Below are positions 42,641-52,215 of a stretch of DNA of 64,000 bases, in pieces. Within the stretch, counting starts at the first letter, position 1. Each line of letters opens with the position of its first letter. Source of the DNA: Enterococcus avium ATCC 14025 (lineage in GTDB: Bacteria; Bacillota; Bacilli; Lactobacillales; Enterococcaceae); assembly GCF_000406965.1 (NCBI RefSeq), contig NZ_KE136367.1, positions 213,090-277,089 of the forward strand, in the 5' to 3' direction. The notes beneath the pieces are model-generated. The model was not told the DNA's origin, did not search any database, and saw only the letters and a program-made list of their open reading frames with translations. The translations under genes were made by a program, and so were the position numbers.

Positions 42641-43474
42641 GATCATTCTCCTCTCAAAAGAACGACTTGCTAGTAAACTCTCCCCTTTAGCTGACCGTCA
42701 TCATCCGCCATTTCTTCATAATTTTTGTACTTTGATAAAAAAATGAAAGGCTATTGATTAATAAATCATTTTCTCAGTAATTTTCCATTTTTAAAGTAAA
42801 AGAAATATCAAACACTTGAAATATTCTAATGTTGTTAACAAATAATAATATAAATAGATGGTGGTGGCAATTTTTAGTCAAAATCATTCAAAATACGTAA
42901 TTAACAGATTGATTTTTTTAAGATGAAGAGGAAAAAGTAAAAAAATAGTGAATTCAAATCAAATTAAAAAACGTTAAAAGCAATTTTAAAGGCTATTTAT
43001 TTGTTAATATCATCATTTTTGAGCATTTTTCGTTAAAAAATTCATCGATTATAGGTTATCCCAATTTTTTTCAAAAAATAAAAAAGCAAGGGCTAAAGTA
43101 AGGACCTGACACAATAACCTGAAACGAAATAGAATTACCTCTTTATTAACTCAACAAAAACTAGACTGCCGATCTCCGATAGAATTTCGGAAATCAGCAG
43201 CCTAGAAAAATATTTTTTATTACTGTCTCAATCTTTTAGGTCAGTTCTTAAAGACCATTTGTCTTTAATTATTTCTATTAATTCAGTGTTATAGTTATCC
43301 AATATAAAGGCTAATATTACATGATAAAAGTATAATCCCAGTACCAGTGATCAACAGTAAGAAACTGCCTTTTGATTATTAAGAATTCTTTGCCTCTAAT
43401 CACTAACTGGAAGCCGTTTGTGCTCACATCAAGTTTTACATAATTTAACCTGATATTCGTACTCTCTAAAATTT
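42641..43474. other. Long AT-rich gene-free interval
   Basis: About 830 bp with no open frame longer than a few dozen codons. It is visibly richer in A/T than the genes around it. The only structure found is a hairpin at 43161-43205 (CTAG-CTGC-GAT-TCCGA with TCGGA-ATC-GCAG-CTAG) followed by T-rich sequence, which looks like a terminator without an adjacent gene. Confidence 0.5.
43161..43205. terminator. Orphan terminator-like hairpin
   Basis: A long imperfect stem with 18-19 pairs and three internal mismatches, followed by AAAAATATTTTTTATT. No gene end is close; it may be a relic of a lost gene or end a small RNA. Confidence 0.45.
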
Positions 43475-43861
43475 TTAGTTAATCAGCGCTAGATAATGGT
43501 TTTGCCAAAATTTTTCAGTCACAACCTTCTCACCATCATCAAACTTAAATTCACCTTCCACTGGTACAACAATCTGCTCATCTGGCACATGGTAAAGCCG
43601 GCGTTGCCCCTTAATTGGAAACGGTTTGATACAACGAACATTCTCAAAAATCCATGCATAAGAATCGTCAGCCAATTTTTTTACATCGGTTAAATCAACA
43701 ATACAAACAGCATAACCTGAAATGCAACCAGGAGTCTTGATAGCTGTCGAGCAGATTAATAAAGGTCCTCTATGATGGGTTGTCCATGATCGGTATTCCT
43801 CTTTCTTCTTTCCTAGTAGAATATCCATTACTGGCTCAGGATGAATCGAGATAGCTTTCAA
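43475..43861 (-). CDS. ASCH-domain protein
   Basis: A 128-aa protein with the ASCH/PUA-like pattern: ISIHPEPVMDILLGKKKEEYRSW near the N-terminus (the GxKxxExR core) and GYAVCIVDLTDV. Such domains are thought to bind RNA or nucleosides, and some are N4-acetylcytidine amidohydrolases. It is adjacent to a macro-domain gene on the same strand. Confidence 0.8.
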   Translation of the reverse strand: MKAISIHPEPVMDILLGKKKEEYRSWTTHHRGPLLICSTAIKTPGCISGYAVCIVDLTDVKKLADDSYAWIFENVRCIKPFPIKGQRRLYHVPDEQIVVPVEGEFKFDDGEKVVTEKFWQNHYLALIN

Positions 43862-43930
43862 ATTGTTCGCCTCACTTTTCGCTTATTTATAGACTAGTTT
43901 ATCACTTTATCCAAATTCTGATAAAAATAA

Positions 43931-44446
43931 TTAATCGCTTTCATCTTTACTATCACGTTTAATTTTCTTAAAAATTTCCAGCCAAACGTCATCAAATACA
44001 ATCACTTGAGTAGCAATCCTTTGATTTTCAACTCGATTCGTTACATTGTATAAAACGCGGGCTGCCGCTTCTTTGGGGTACTGATAAATGCCTGCGCTCA
44101 ATACCGGTACTGCAAGTGTTTGTATATCATTTTCTCGTGCCAATTGGAAAACAGCTTCATAGGCTGAATACAATAATGTTTCTTCCTCATGTTGGCCATC
44201 AATATAACGTGGACCTACCGCATGGATTACATACTTTGCTGGTAAATCAAAAGCTGGCGTTATCACGGCTGTTCCCGTAGGAGTTCCACCAATCTTAGCC
44301 ATCGCTTGCTTCAATTTTGGACCAGCTGCCTGATTTAAAGCGCCGTCTACACCTCCACCAGGAATTAGGGCTGTATTTGCGGCATTCACAATCGCGTCTA
44401 CTCGATTAGCAAGACGAGAAATATCGCCTAATTTTACTTCGATCAT
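43931..44446 (-). CDS. Macro-domain ADP-ribose-binding protein
   Basis: A 171-aa MacroD-type protein: VDAIVNAANTALIPGGGVDGALNQAAGP (split) is the ADP-ribose-binding loop, with GTAVITPAFDLPAKYVIHAVGP and LSAGIYQYP as the second loop. It probably hydrolyses O-acetyl-ADP-ribose or ADP-ribose on proteins. It is close to the ASCH gene; no sirtuin or ADP-ribosyltransferase is adjacent. Confidence 0.9.
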   Translation of the reverse strand: MIEVKLGDISRLANRVDAIVNAANTALIPGGGVDGALNQAAGPKLKQAMAKIGGTPTGTAVITPAFDLPAKYVIHAVGPRYIDGQHEEETLLYSAYEAVFQLARENDIQTLAVPVLSAGIYQYPKEAAARVLYNVTNRVENQRIATQVIVFDDVWLEIFKKIKRDSKDESD

Positions 44447-44570
44447 AAAAACACTCCTTGATTTTTTAGATATGAAATATGCAATCGCTCCTTTCTATTA
44501 TACCAAGCTAACAAGAATCGTGGGAATAATAGAACCTAGATCATTACCTGACTCCTTGAAATGAAAAAAC

Positions 44571-44620
44571 GAGTGGCTAATCCTGTTAATTACTTGCAGA
44601 ATCAGCCACCCTTTTATTTT
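44571..44620 (-). terminator. Terminator of the dus gene
   Basis: Stem AGTGGCT-AT-CTG with CAG-AT-AGCCACT; T-run on the minus strand just beyond position 44571. Confidence 0.7.
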
Positions 44621-44637
44621 TTTATCACAAATGACAC

Positions 44638-45612
44638 TTAGAAAATTTCTTCATGCTGTCTTTCAAAATCAGCCAAAATCTCTCGAACCTCAGCGGTTGA
44701 CTTCGTATTCATTAAGCTCACCCGCAAATCATTTGCACCGGGGAATCCCTTAACATAGATTTTAAAGAAACGATGCAATCCAACAATCGAACGAGGAACC
44801 TGCTCCGCGTACTTGTCTTGCAAATCAAGCTGTAATCGCAGCAAACCGATTAATTCTTTCGGCGAATGCTCTTGCGGTTCTTTCTCAAAGGCGTATGGAT
44901 TCTTGAAAATCCCACGCCCGATCATCAAGCCGTCCACACCATATTTTTCAGCAAGCTCCAGACCCATCTGACGATCTAAAATGTCTCCATTAATAGTAAT
45001 CAATGTCTGGGGCGCGATCTCATCCCGCAGCTCTACGATTCGAGGAATCAGCTCCCAATGCGCAGCCACCTTGCTCATCTCTTTGCGCGTCCGCATGTGA
45101 ACCGAAAGATTCGCAATATCTTGCTTCAGTAAATGACTGATCCATTTCTCCATCTCAGCAGTGTCAGTAAAACCAAGCCGCGTCTTCACACTGACTGGTA
45201 GCCCACCCGCTTTGGCCGCTTCAATTAATTCTGCCGCAACCTCCGGACGTAAAATCAAGCCGCTGCCTTTGCCACGCTCCGCGACATTCGGTACCGGGCA
45301 ACCCATATTCAAATCAATTCCTTTAAAGCCCATATCCGCCAATGCGATACTCATCTCACGGAAAAATTCTGGCTTATCTCCCCAGATATGCGCCACCATC
45401 GGCTGTTCATCCTCTGTGAAGGCCAATCGTCCACGAACACTTTCGATTCCATCCGGATGGCAAAAACTATCCGAATTCGTAAACTCCGTAAAGAAAACAT
45501 CCGGTGCCCCCGCCTCTTTTACCACATGACGAAACACCACATCCGTCACATCTTCCATCGGTGCCAGTATAAAAAAGGGCTTTGGCAGCTCCGCCCAAAA
45601 ATTATTATTCAT
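44638..45612 (-). CDS. tRNA-dihydrouridine synthase family protein
   Basis: A 324-aa flavoenzyme of the Dus family: [41 protein letters not shown] (split), VSVKTRLGF and INGDILD, then [15 protein letters not shown]. The catalytic Cys is in NMGCPVPN. It reduces uridines in tRNA using FMN. A second-type Dus is common in lactic acid bacteria; which tRNA position it modifies is not predictable here. Confidence 0.9.
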   Translation of the reverse strand: MNNNFWAELPKPFFILAPMEDVTDVVFRHVVKEAGAPDVFFTEFTNSDSFCHPDGIESVRGRLAFTEDEQPMVAHIWGDKPEFFREMSIALADMGFKGIDLNMGCPVPNVAERGKGSGLILRPEVAAELIEAAKAGGLPVSVKTRLGFTDTAEMEKWISHLLKQDIANLSVHMRTRKEMSKVAAHWELIPRIVELRDEIAPQTLITINGDILDRQMGLELAEKYGVDGLMIGRGIFKNPYAFEKEPQEHSPKELIGLLRLQLDLQDKYAEQVPRSIVGLHRFFKIYVKGFPGANDLRVSLMNTKSTAEVREILADFERQHEEIF

Positions 45613-45720
45613 TATGTATACTTCCTCCTAAACATCAAAACAACGTCATTATACTAAGATTTTAAGGCAGAAGCAAAAATACAAATTGCTGACTAATGAA
45701 AAAACTATCCTTAGTGCAAA

Positions 45721-46314
45721 CTAAGGATAGGTAATTTCATTAATATGTTCTTTACTATCATACCAAAGCTCTTCTGGTGAATAGAAATCCGTACCATTTA
45801 GAACTACTTCACCCGACTCTTTGATTTCAAACTGCGAACCGATCCAATTATAGGAATTATATTTTCCAAACATCAATGGTCCACGTTTCCCCTTTCCTCT
45901 ACTTGGAGAGAAAAGATCAATCATCCCCTCAAAAAGATGCGATCTTAGATATCGAATCTCATCATTATCAAAAGTAATCCGTAGAAATCCAGCCATATTT
46001 TCAACATTTACTGCTTTAGGCACCTTACCTTCAGGATATTTTTTAATCGCGATCGACTTGTCCATGTTCTCTTCTCCTTTGATTTTAGAAAAGAAAGAAG
46101 CCAAAAATGACGGTTTTGACTTTCCTAAAAGTTCATCCGTAGATATCTGAAAATAGTTGCTCAATCGAACCAGCATGTCCAAATCAGGATAACTTTTCTT
46201 TCTCTCCCACTTTGAAACAGCTTGCGGAGTCACATTTAGATAATCAGCCAAATCCTTTTGCGACATTTTTTTCGCTTCTCTCAACTCTTTGATTTTAGCT
46301 CCGATCTCTACCAT
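45721..46314 (-). CDS. XRE-family regulator with C-terminal effector-like domain
   Basis: A 197-aa protein. The HTH is at about 5-60 (IKELREAKKMSQKDLADYLNVTPQAVSKWERKKSYPDL, split). The C-terminal part (from about 95) is beta-rich and unrecognised. ATG 46314 follows GGAGGG; the frame upstream of that has no ribosome binding site. It stands next to the three-part ABC system and could regulate it. Confidence 0.8.
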   Translation of the reverse strand: MVEIGAKIKELREAKKMSQKDLADYLNVTPQAVSKWERKKSYPDLDMLVRLSNYFQISTDELLGKSKPSFLASFFSKIKGEENMDKSIAIKKYPEGKVPKAVNVENMAGFLRITFDNDEIRYLRSHLFEGMIDLFSPSRGKGKRGPLMFGKYNSYNWIGSQFEIKESGEVVLNGTDFYSPEELWYDSKEHINEITYP

Positions 46315-46480
46315 GAATATACCCTCCAGTATTCTAACAAACAATAAACCTTCTGTTGAAATCATAAAATTTGTGCTCAACTATTAGTTGAATACTTAAA
46401 TTTTACCATTTTCAGAAGGTTTAGCTAAATAATAGTCACTGTTGATTGATTCCTTAAAACAGCTGTTTAAAAAGCAATAG

Positions 46481-47686
46481 TTATTTCAATATATCGATCA
46501 ATTCTTTTTTTGCTGCAGCTGAGGCCGGTAAATAACTAAAGCCTACTCCGATCAAAACCGAAGTCCCGATCGAAATGAATACCGTCATCATATCAGGGCG
46601 AACAGAAAACGGCAGTGCAAAGGACGCACCAAAAGCAATCAGAATACCTAAAATATAGCCGATAATACCGCCGCTTGCTGTTAAAACAATTCCTTCAAAT
46701 AGAAATTGTAATTTGATTGATTTGGCATTTGCCCCAAGTGCACGCCGAATCCCGATTTCCTTTGTTCGTTCTGAGACCGAGATATACATCATATTCATTA
46801 CACCCACACCCGCAATAAATAATGAAATAGCTGCTACTGCGCTGATAAAAAGAGTCATCTGATCTAGCATTGATCCTAGTTGTTTAATTTCAGAGCTTGG
46901 ATCATAGCTTTGATATTCTCCTAGCGTTCGACTCTCACCATTCATGTTGAGCTGTTTTAATACCTTGGTCATTGCCGCTTCGTTATTCGCTTTCGCATTG
47001 AACTTAATAGCTAAAACGGAATGATCCTCTTTTTTTCCTAAATAGCGTGTGTACGTCTTTTTTGGAAAAAAGGCCAATGGTTCATAGTTTTGTGGTCCGA
47101 TTTCACCCGAAGTATTTGCAGATACACCAACAACTGTAAAAACTTGACCATTTAAATCAAAGCCTTTATTCAATGCCGCTTCTTTTGAACCAAAAAGCTG
47201 TTTTGCTACAACCTCATCAAGAACGACAACCTTATTCAAGCTATCACTGTCCGCTGCATTCAACTGACGTCCGTTTAAAATAGATAAATTTGTTTCCTTC
47301 GTCGGATTAACGGTCATTGACAGCTTCGTATTCTTATCATAAAAATCAACTGTTGGATTACTATCTTTTTTCGTTGCTTTATAATAAGAAACATTCTTTA
47401 CTTCCGGCAAGTTTGCAACCATATCTTTATCAGTCTGCGAGATACCGCTATTGTCACTGACCAAATTATCAAAATCATTGTATTTAATATTGATGTATTT
47501 TGTTTGTCCTGTTTCATCTGTACCAGTTGTCTCAGATAAAATGTTTCGTTTAAACCCATTTCCTAAAGCAACGATCATGATAACTGCGGCAATCCCAATA
47601 ATGATACCCACCATTGTTAAGAAACTACGACGTTTATTTTTAAAAATGGAGCGAAAGGCGGTCCTCCAGAGTATGTACTTTCTCAC
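46481..47686 (-). CDS. MacB-like ABC transporter permease
   Basis: A 401-aa permease: one N-terminal helix (KRRSFLTMVGIIIGIAAVIMI), a large extracytoplasmic MacB_PCD domain, then three C-terminal helices with the FtsX motif VMNMMYISVSERTKEIGIRRALGA (split). It does not carry the ATPase, which is the gene before it (4-nt overlap). Such systems export peptides or hydrophobic compounds from the outer membrane face rather than through a classic channel. Confidence 0.9.
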   Translation of the reverse strand: MRKYILWRTAFRSIFKNKRRSFLTMVGIIIGIAAVIMIVALGNGFKRNILSETTGTDETGQTKYINIKYNDFDNLVSDNSGISQTDKDMVANLPEVKNVSYYKATKKDSNPTVDFYDKNTKLSMTVNPTKETNLSILNGRQLNAADSDSLNKVVVLDEVVAKQLFGSKEAALNKGFDLNGQVFTVVGVSANTSGEIGPQNYEPLAFFPKKTYTRYLGKKEDHSVLAIKFNAKANNEAAMTKVLKQLNMNGESRTLGEYQSYDPSSEIKQLGSMLDQMTLFISAVAAISLFIAGVGVMNMMYISVSERTKEIGIRRALGANAKSIKLQFLFEGIVLTASGGIIGYILGILIAFGASFALPFSVRPDMMTVFISIGTSVLIGVGFSYLPASAAAKKELIDILK

Positions 47687-48360
47687 GACTGCAGCACCTC
47701 CTCGATCATTTTCCCATCTCTGATTTTTAATAGCCGATCACAGTAAACAACTGTTTCAGGATCGTGTGTTACTAAAATAATTGTTACACCTTCATCGTTA
47801 AGCTGCTTGAATAGCTGCATGATTTCATCCGTTGTGTGGGTATCCAGTGCTCCGGTTGGTTCATCTGCAATAATAAAATTTGGCTGATTAATCAACGCTC
47901 GCGCTATTGCTACTCGCTGCTGCTGTCCACCAGATAATTGCTTAGGAAGCTGATCCAGTTTTTCTGATAATCCGACTCTTTTTAAGGCGTCCTTCACTTT
48001 CTTTTGTGTTTCATTATGTTTAGCCCCTTTATATAAAAGAGGCAACTCAACATTTTCAGCCACTGACAAATTTTCAATCAAACTAAAATTTTGAAAAACA
48101 AACCCTACAGAGCGATTGCGAATCTCAGATAATTCTTCATCCTTGAAATCTCCAATTTCACGTCCATTAAATAGATACCTTCCGTCAAAATGACGATCAA
48201 TAAAACCTAAAAGATTAATCAATGTCGATTTTCCTGACCCAGAAGGTCCCATAATGGCGACAAACTCTCCTGCGGCAATTGAAAAATTGACATCTTCTAA
48301 AACAGTTAACTGTGTGTCCCCGGTCTCATAATATTTATACACATGCTCCAATTTAATCAT
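47683..48360 (-). CDS. MacB/LolD-type ABC ATPase
   Basis: A 225-aa ATPase with Walker A GPSGSGKST, signature LSGGQQQR, Walker B FIIADEPTGALD and H-loop VTHDPETV. It is the middle gene of a membrane-fusion protein, ATPase, permease operon resembling B. subtilis YknXYZ. It overlaps the first gene by 8 nt. Confidence 0.9.
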   Translation of the reverse strand: MIKLEHVYKYYETGDTQLTVLEDVNFSIAAGEFVAIMGPSGSGKSTLINLLGFIDRHFDGRYLFNGREIGDFKDEELSEIRNRSVGFVFQNFSLIENLSVAENVELPLLYKGAKHNETQKKVKDALKRVGLSEKLDQLPKQLSGGQQQRVAIARALINQPNFIIADEPTGALDTHTTDEIMQLFKQLNDEGVTIILVTHDPETVVYCDRLLKIRDGKMIEEVLQS

Positions 48361-49495
48361 TCGCAGCTACCTGAATTTCCGAACCGTCCTTTAGCTCATC
48401 ATCTGGATTTTCAATGATTTTATCATTGGCTTTCAATCCTTTTTGTACTATATTATGCCCACTGACAGTTACTATTTGAATCGCTGTTTTCTTGACCTTG
48501 CCATTTACATATTTATAAACATATTGTTCATTTTTTGTTTTCTTTATCGCAGAATCAGGCAACAAAAGCTGCTTTTGCTGCAAAGTTACTAAAGTTGATA
48601 AATCATCTGTCCAAGGAAAGTCCCCTTCTACAATAAATTCGTAGGAAGCGACATTGCTGTTGTCCCCGCTAGTTGGTAACGCACTAGTAGCAATACTTTT
48701 AATCGTTCCGTCAACTTTTTTATCATTGCCGACCGTCGTTACTTGAACTGTTTGACCAGGCACCAATTTGTCTAAGTCATATTCCGTAACAATTCCTTTG
48801 ACCTGCTTCTCTTTGCTAGATACCGTTACTACAGGAACTTCAGGACTACCTTTTCCTTTTTCATCCACCGAGGCAATCCCCGCAATTTCTGAACTGACTG
48901 TCGATGATGCTTGTTTCTGTTGTCCAGCTAATACATCTTTAGCCGATTGAACATCCTCATAAGCACTTTGTACTGCAAAACGTGATTGACTCAATTGATC
49001 ATTCGCTGTTTGCAATTCTCCCTGCTGCTGTTTTAACTGTTCATTTAAAGCCGTCTTTTCTTCTTCTTTTGCTTGTGTCATTTTTTGCTGTGTATCATTG
49101 ATTTGATTGGTAATTGTTTGTACTTGTCTTTCATTTGCCGCTACAGTCGCCTCTGCTTGTGAAGCATCTAATGAGCTTTTTTCTACCGCATGCCGCTGTG
49201 AGACTGTTTCATTTTCCACGGCTTCATTCTGATACTCAATTAATGGCGTTCCAATTGCGACCTCTTCACCGTTACTTACAGGAATATTTTTAATTCTCCC
49301 TTTATTTCCATCAAAAAAATAGAGCTGCTTCTTAAGTGGTTCCACTTTACCTTTAAGTTGTAACGGATCAGCTGCTTTTACTGTAAAGACATGATATGGC
49401 GATTCTTTCTTTTTAGAATTTAATGCAAAAAAGCCACATCCGGCTAACACTACACCGATCACTCCGACTAACATAAGCTTCGTTTTCTTCTTCAT
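48353..49495 (-). CDS. Membrane-fusion (HlyD/YknX-like) protein
   Basis: A 380-aa protein with a signal-anchor (LMLVGVIGVVLAGCGFFAL; the Cys may make it a lipoprotein), lipoyl-like halves flanking a coiled coil at about 105-185 (repeated Gln/Glu/Ala heptads), and a beta-barrel region. It is the first gene of the operon and would bind the MacB-like permease outside the membrane. A -10 (TATACT) lies in the upstream AT-rich gap. Confidence 0.85.
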   Translation of the reverse strand: MKKKTKLMLVGVIGVVLAGCGFFALNSKKKESPYHVFTVKAADPLQLKGKVEPLKKQLYFFDGNKGRIKNIPVSNGEEVAIGTPLIEYQNEAVENETVSQRHAVEKSSLDASQAEATVAANERQVQTITNQINDTQQKMTQAKEEEKTALNEQLKQQQGELQTANDQLSQSRFAVQSAYEDVQSAKDVLAGQQKQASSTVSSEIAGIASVDEKGKGSPEVPVVTVSSKEKQVKGIVTEYDLDKLVPGQTVQVTTVGNDKKVDGTIKSIATSALPTSGDNSNVASYEFIVEGDFPWTDDLSTLVTLQQKQLLLPDSAIKKTKNEQYVYKYVNGKVKKTAIQIVTVSGHNIVQKGLKANDKIIENPDDELKDGSEIQVAAND

Positions 49496-49874
49496 AAATT
49501 TCCTCCAAATAAACTTTCTATAGTCAGTTTACAAGGTCAGAAAATTTTTCAACATCGAATCAACATAGTATAAACTAACAAAAAAGTAATGCCGAAAAAG
49601 TTTCTAAGTCTTTTCATTTATAAAGCTAAATATACTCGTGAGACCGATGCGAACTTTTATAATTAACAACGAATTATAGGTTATGCGTTGATATCCAATT
49701 GTGTTTTATTTAAAAATTTAATTTATGAATTAAAAAAATTAAAAAGAAGGAAAAAATATTTAGTCTATTTTTGATACTGTAAGATTGCAGTAATAACAAA
49801 GAAATAAGGCGAATTTATTAATAGATGATTTTAACTAATCCCTAAATATTTATTCGCTGATAGGAGTGGTATTT
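49496..49874. other. AT-rich divergent intergenic region
   Basis: Holds the promoters for the ABC operon (minus) and the regulator at 49875 (plus). On the minus strand the CTGAC repeats CTGACCTTGTAAACTGAC lie near 49525-49545. No open frame or terminator was found. Confidence 0.4.
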
Positions 49875-50579
49875 ATGGCAAGAATATTAATCATAACAAA
49901 AAATTTAATGGTTGAAAGAGATTTGCAAGCAATCCTACAACGTTCAAATGATGAAGTATATTGTTCTTGCGATTTATTAAATGATGCTCAATTTTTTCCA
50001 CAAATTATCAAGTATTTCTCATTGGTCATTTTTAGTGACACTGTCTCTACTTTAGATATTTCGAAGTCTTATGCCTTCTTCAAGAAAAATGGTTTGTTTA
50101 TTTTGAGAAAAGGAAATAAAGAAGATCTAACGAAGTCAGAATTTTCTCATTTGATCAATGTAATTGATGATTGGATTGAACCTGAAGCAACGGATATGGA
50201 GATCACGGAAAAAATTGCTAAACTCGCAAGTGAACAGGAACATACAGTTTTTGCTGCTGGAAAGAATCATAGCTTACAAAAAGAAAAGAACTCTGAGCTA
50301 TTCTTTTTCAGTCTTTCTTCAAACGAAAAAAAATTATTGTACCATCTCTATGACTATCAAAAAGATGGGAAAGTGCTCTCTCGAGAAAAGATGTGCTCAT
50401 TAATTTGGGAGACAGAAGCAACAAGATCCAATTTATGCCAGCTTTCTAACTTGGCCAATCGAATCAAAAAGAAACTAGCTATCTACCAGTTTCCTGATGG
50501 CGAATTGACCACGTCTTGGAATAAGGGATACTTTTTAGGTGACTTATTATTTAGTGAAATAGAAAAAAATATGAGTTAA
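49875..50579 (+). CDS. OmpR/PhoB-type regulator with degenerate receiver
   Basis: A 234-aa protein. The C-terminal winged helix (about 145-225: LSSNEKKLLYHLYDYQKDGKVLSREKM, then NLANRIKKKL and TTSWNKGYFL) is of the OmpR/PhoB type. The N-terminal 120 residues are receiver-like in pattern, but the usual phosphoacceptor Asp is not apparent and no histidine kinase gene is near. ATG 49875 has GGAG 8 nt upstream. It is probably an orphan, phosphorylation-independent regulator. Confidence 0.7.
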   Translation: MARILIITKNLMVERDLQAILQRSNDEVYCSCDLLNDAQFFPQIIKYFSLVIFSDTVSTLDISKSYAFFKKNGLFILRKGNKEDLTKSEFSHLINVIDDWIEPEATDMEITEKIAKLASEQEHTVFAAGKNHSLQKEKNSELFFFSLSSNEKKLLYHLYDYQKDGKVLSREKMCSLIWETEATRSNLCQLSNLANRIKKKLAIYQFPDGELTTSWNKGYFLGDLLFSEIEKNMS

Positions 50580-50687
50580 CTAAGTCTAAGAGGCTTGTAG
50601 AAAAAGTTGATTACTCACCTCATCTTCACCATAACAAATAGAAGGATGCTTATTTTATTAGGTTTAACAATATAAGGAGACAGTTCA

Positions 50688-52121
50688 TTGATAGACAATT
50701 TTATAGAAAAAGATATCCTGCGCAGAGTTAAAATCACTTATGTACTATATGAATGTAGACAAATAAAAATAAACGAGCTGGCCACGAATATAAATACTAG
50801 CTTTAACACAATCAAAAGGGATTGTTATACGATCGCCTCTAAATTAGAAAACGACTTAGTTTCCTATAAAATATCCCGATCAGAATTATCCTTTCAATTT
50901 AAACCGGACACTAGCTGTTATGAGTTGGTTCGTAAATTATATTTAGATTCACTTTTTCTGAGAGTATGCTACCGATACCTTTTGGGAAAAAATAATTATA
51001 CTTCAATCTCTGAGGATGAATTTATTTCAGTGACCAAAGTGTTCAATTTAAAAAAGAAGTCTGAGAGATATTTTCGGCAAAGTTTAGGACTCAATTCTGA
51101 AGGAGAAATTGACTTCGATAATAAATTGAAAATAAGGTATATTTTTTTAGCTATCTGGATGCGGGGAATTGGCATTAGTGAGCTTAATAAAAATCCGCTC
51201 TTCTTCCAATCTGAAAAAATTGCGCTTGCTATAAGTGAGCTTTTAAAAAACAGACTCAGTAAAAAAAGTCTGCTTTATCTGCAATACTCAATTTTTTTAA
51301 GTCTTACAAGAAGAGACACTCTAATGATAGAAGCCGAAACGATCGCGTTTTTGAAGACAGGAATTATTTTTAATAGCATCAACACTTGCTTTTTACAGCA
51401 AAACGTAGAGATGGATGATCAAAATTTAGCATTCATTTCTTTTGTTTATAAAAATTTGCCTTACAACCCAGAAAGCTACCGATTAATTGAAGTAGACTAT
51501 CAATACTATCGTACACGTTTAATCAAAAGTCATCCTTCTGTTGTTCAGCTGATCAGAAATTTCGAGGCAGGATTCGAAATGAATCTACTCGGGGAAATGG
51601 AATTTGAAAAACCCTTGATGGATTTAGTCTATACCACCTCTTTCGGAATTAATGAGTTTTTACTTAACCAATACTTTTTTATAAACAGCAATGATTTCCA
51701 TATAAAAGAAAAAGTAAGTAAAATCATATGTGCTTGGTTAAAAGAATACTTTTCAAATACTATCACCATGTCTGAATCAATCATTTTGCAGTTTTGTCAA
51801 CAAGTCATGCCGCTTTTAAAAAAAGGTGAAAAAAAGAAGATTCCCATCATAATTGTTGCTAAAGATGAATACTCTCATATGTTGTTTAGGAACAATATTA
51901 ACAAGATCATTTCAGAAAACTATTTTTTTATCAATGATGAGATTTATTATTCCATCGACGATATTCCTGAGTTATTTTTTAACATTCATTGTTTTATCGT
52001 TTGCGAACGTTGCTTACTAAATCAAGAGCGAAAATTTATTCTTCCAATCTCCATCAATAACTTGACCAACGATTTAAAAGATATCTCAAATTACATCTTC
52101 ACATGCGTTTTGACAAAATAA
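50688..52121 (+). CDS. Mga-like regulator, AT-rich
   Basis: A 477-aa protein. The N-terminal HTH (ILRRVKITYVLYECRQIKINELATNINTSFNTIKRDCYTI, split) and overall length fit Mga/AtxA-like regulators; the middle is helical and the C-terminus could be an EIIB-like domain but no motif is certain. TTG is the start with AAGGAG upstream. The gene is visibly AT-rich. It follows another orphan regulator and ends 68 bp before the duplicated terminator at the IS edge. Its targets are not here. Confidence 0.7.
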   Translation: MIDNFIEKDILRRVKITYVLYECRQIKINELATNINTSFNTIKRDCYTIASKLENDLVSYKISRSELSFQFKPDTSCYELVRKLYLDSLFLRVCYRYLLGKNNYTSISEDEFISVTKVFNLKKKSERYFRQSLGLNSEGEIDFDNKLKIRYIFLAIWMRGIGISELNKNPLFFQSEKIALAISELLKNRLSKKSLLYLQYSIFLSLTRRDTLMIEAETIAFLKTGIIFNSINTCFLQQNVEMDDQNLAFISFVYKNLPYNPESYRLIEVDYQYYRTRLIKSHPSVVQLIRNFEAGFEMNLLGEMEFEKPLMDLVYTTSFGINEFLLNQYFFINSNDFHIKEKVSKIICAWLKEYFSNTITMSESIILQFCQQVMPLLKKGEKKKIPIIIVAKDEYSHMLFRNNINKIISENYFFINDEIYYSIDDIPELFFNIHCFIVCERCLLNQERKFILPISINNLTNDLKDISNYIFTCVLTK

Positions 52122-52189
52122 TTATACGCGACACTACTCCATCTGAAACGAAAATACTTTTAGAAAAAATGGACCTTTAAATAGAAAAA

Positions 52190-52215
52190 AGACACTTCCC
52201 AATTGGAAAGTGTCT
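52190..52215. repeat. Left copy of the IS target duplication (terminator hairpin)
   Basis: The 24-26 bp sequence, a near-palindrome built of GACACTT and AAGTGTC arms around CCAATTGG, is identical to the copy at 53752-53777. On the minus strand this copy is followed by six T, so it is a complete intrinsic terminator. Confidence 0.85.
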
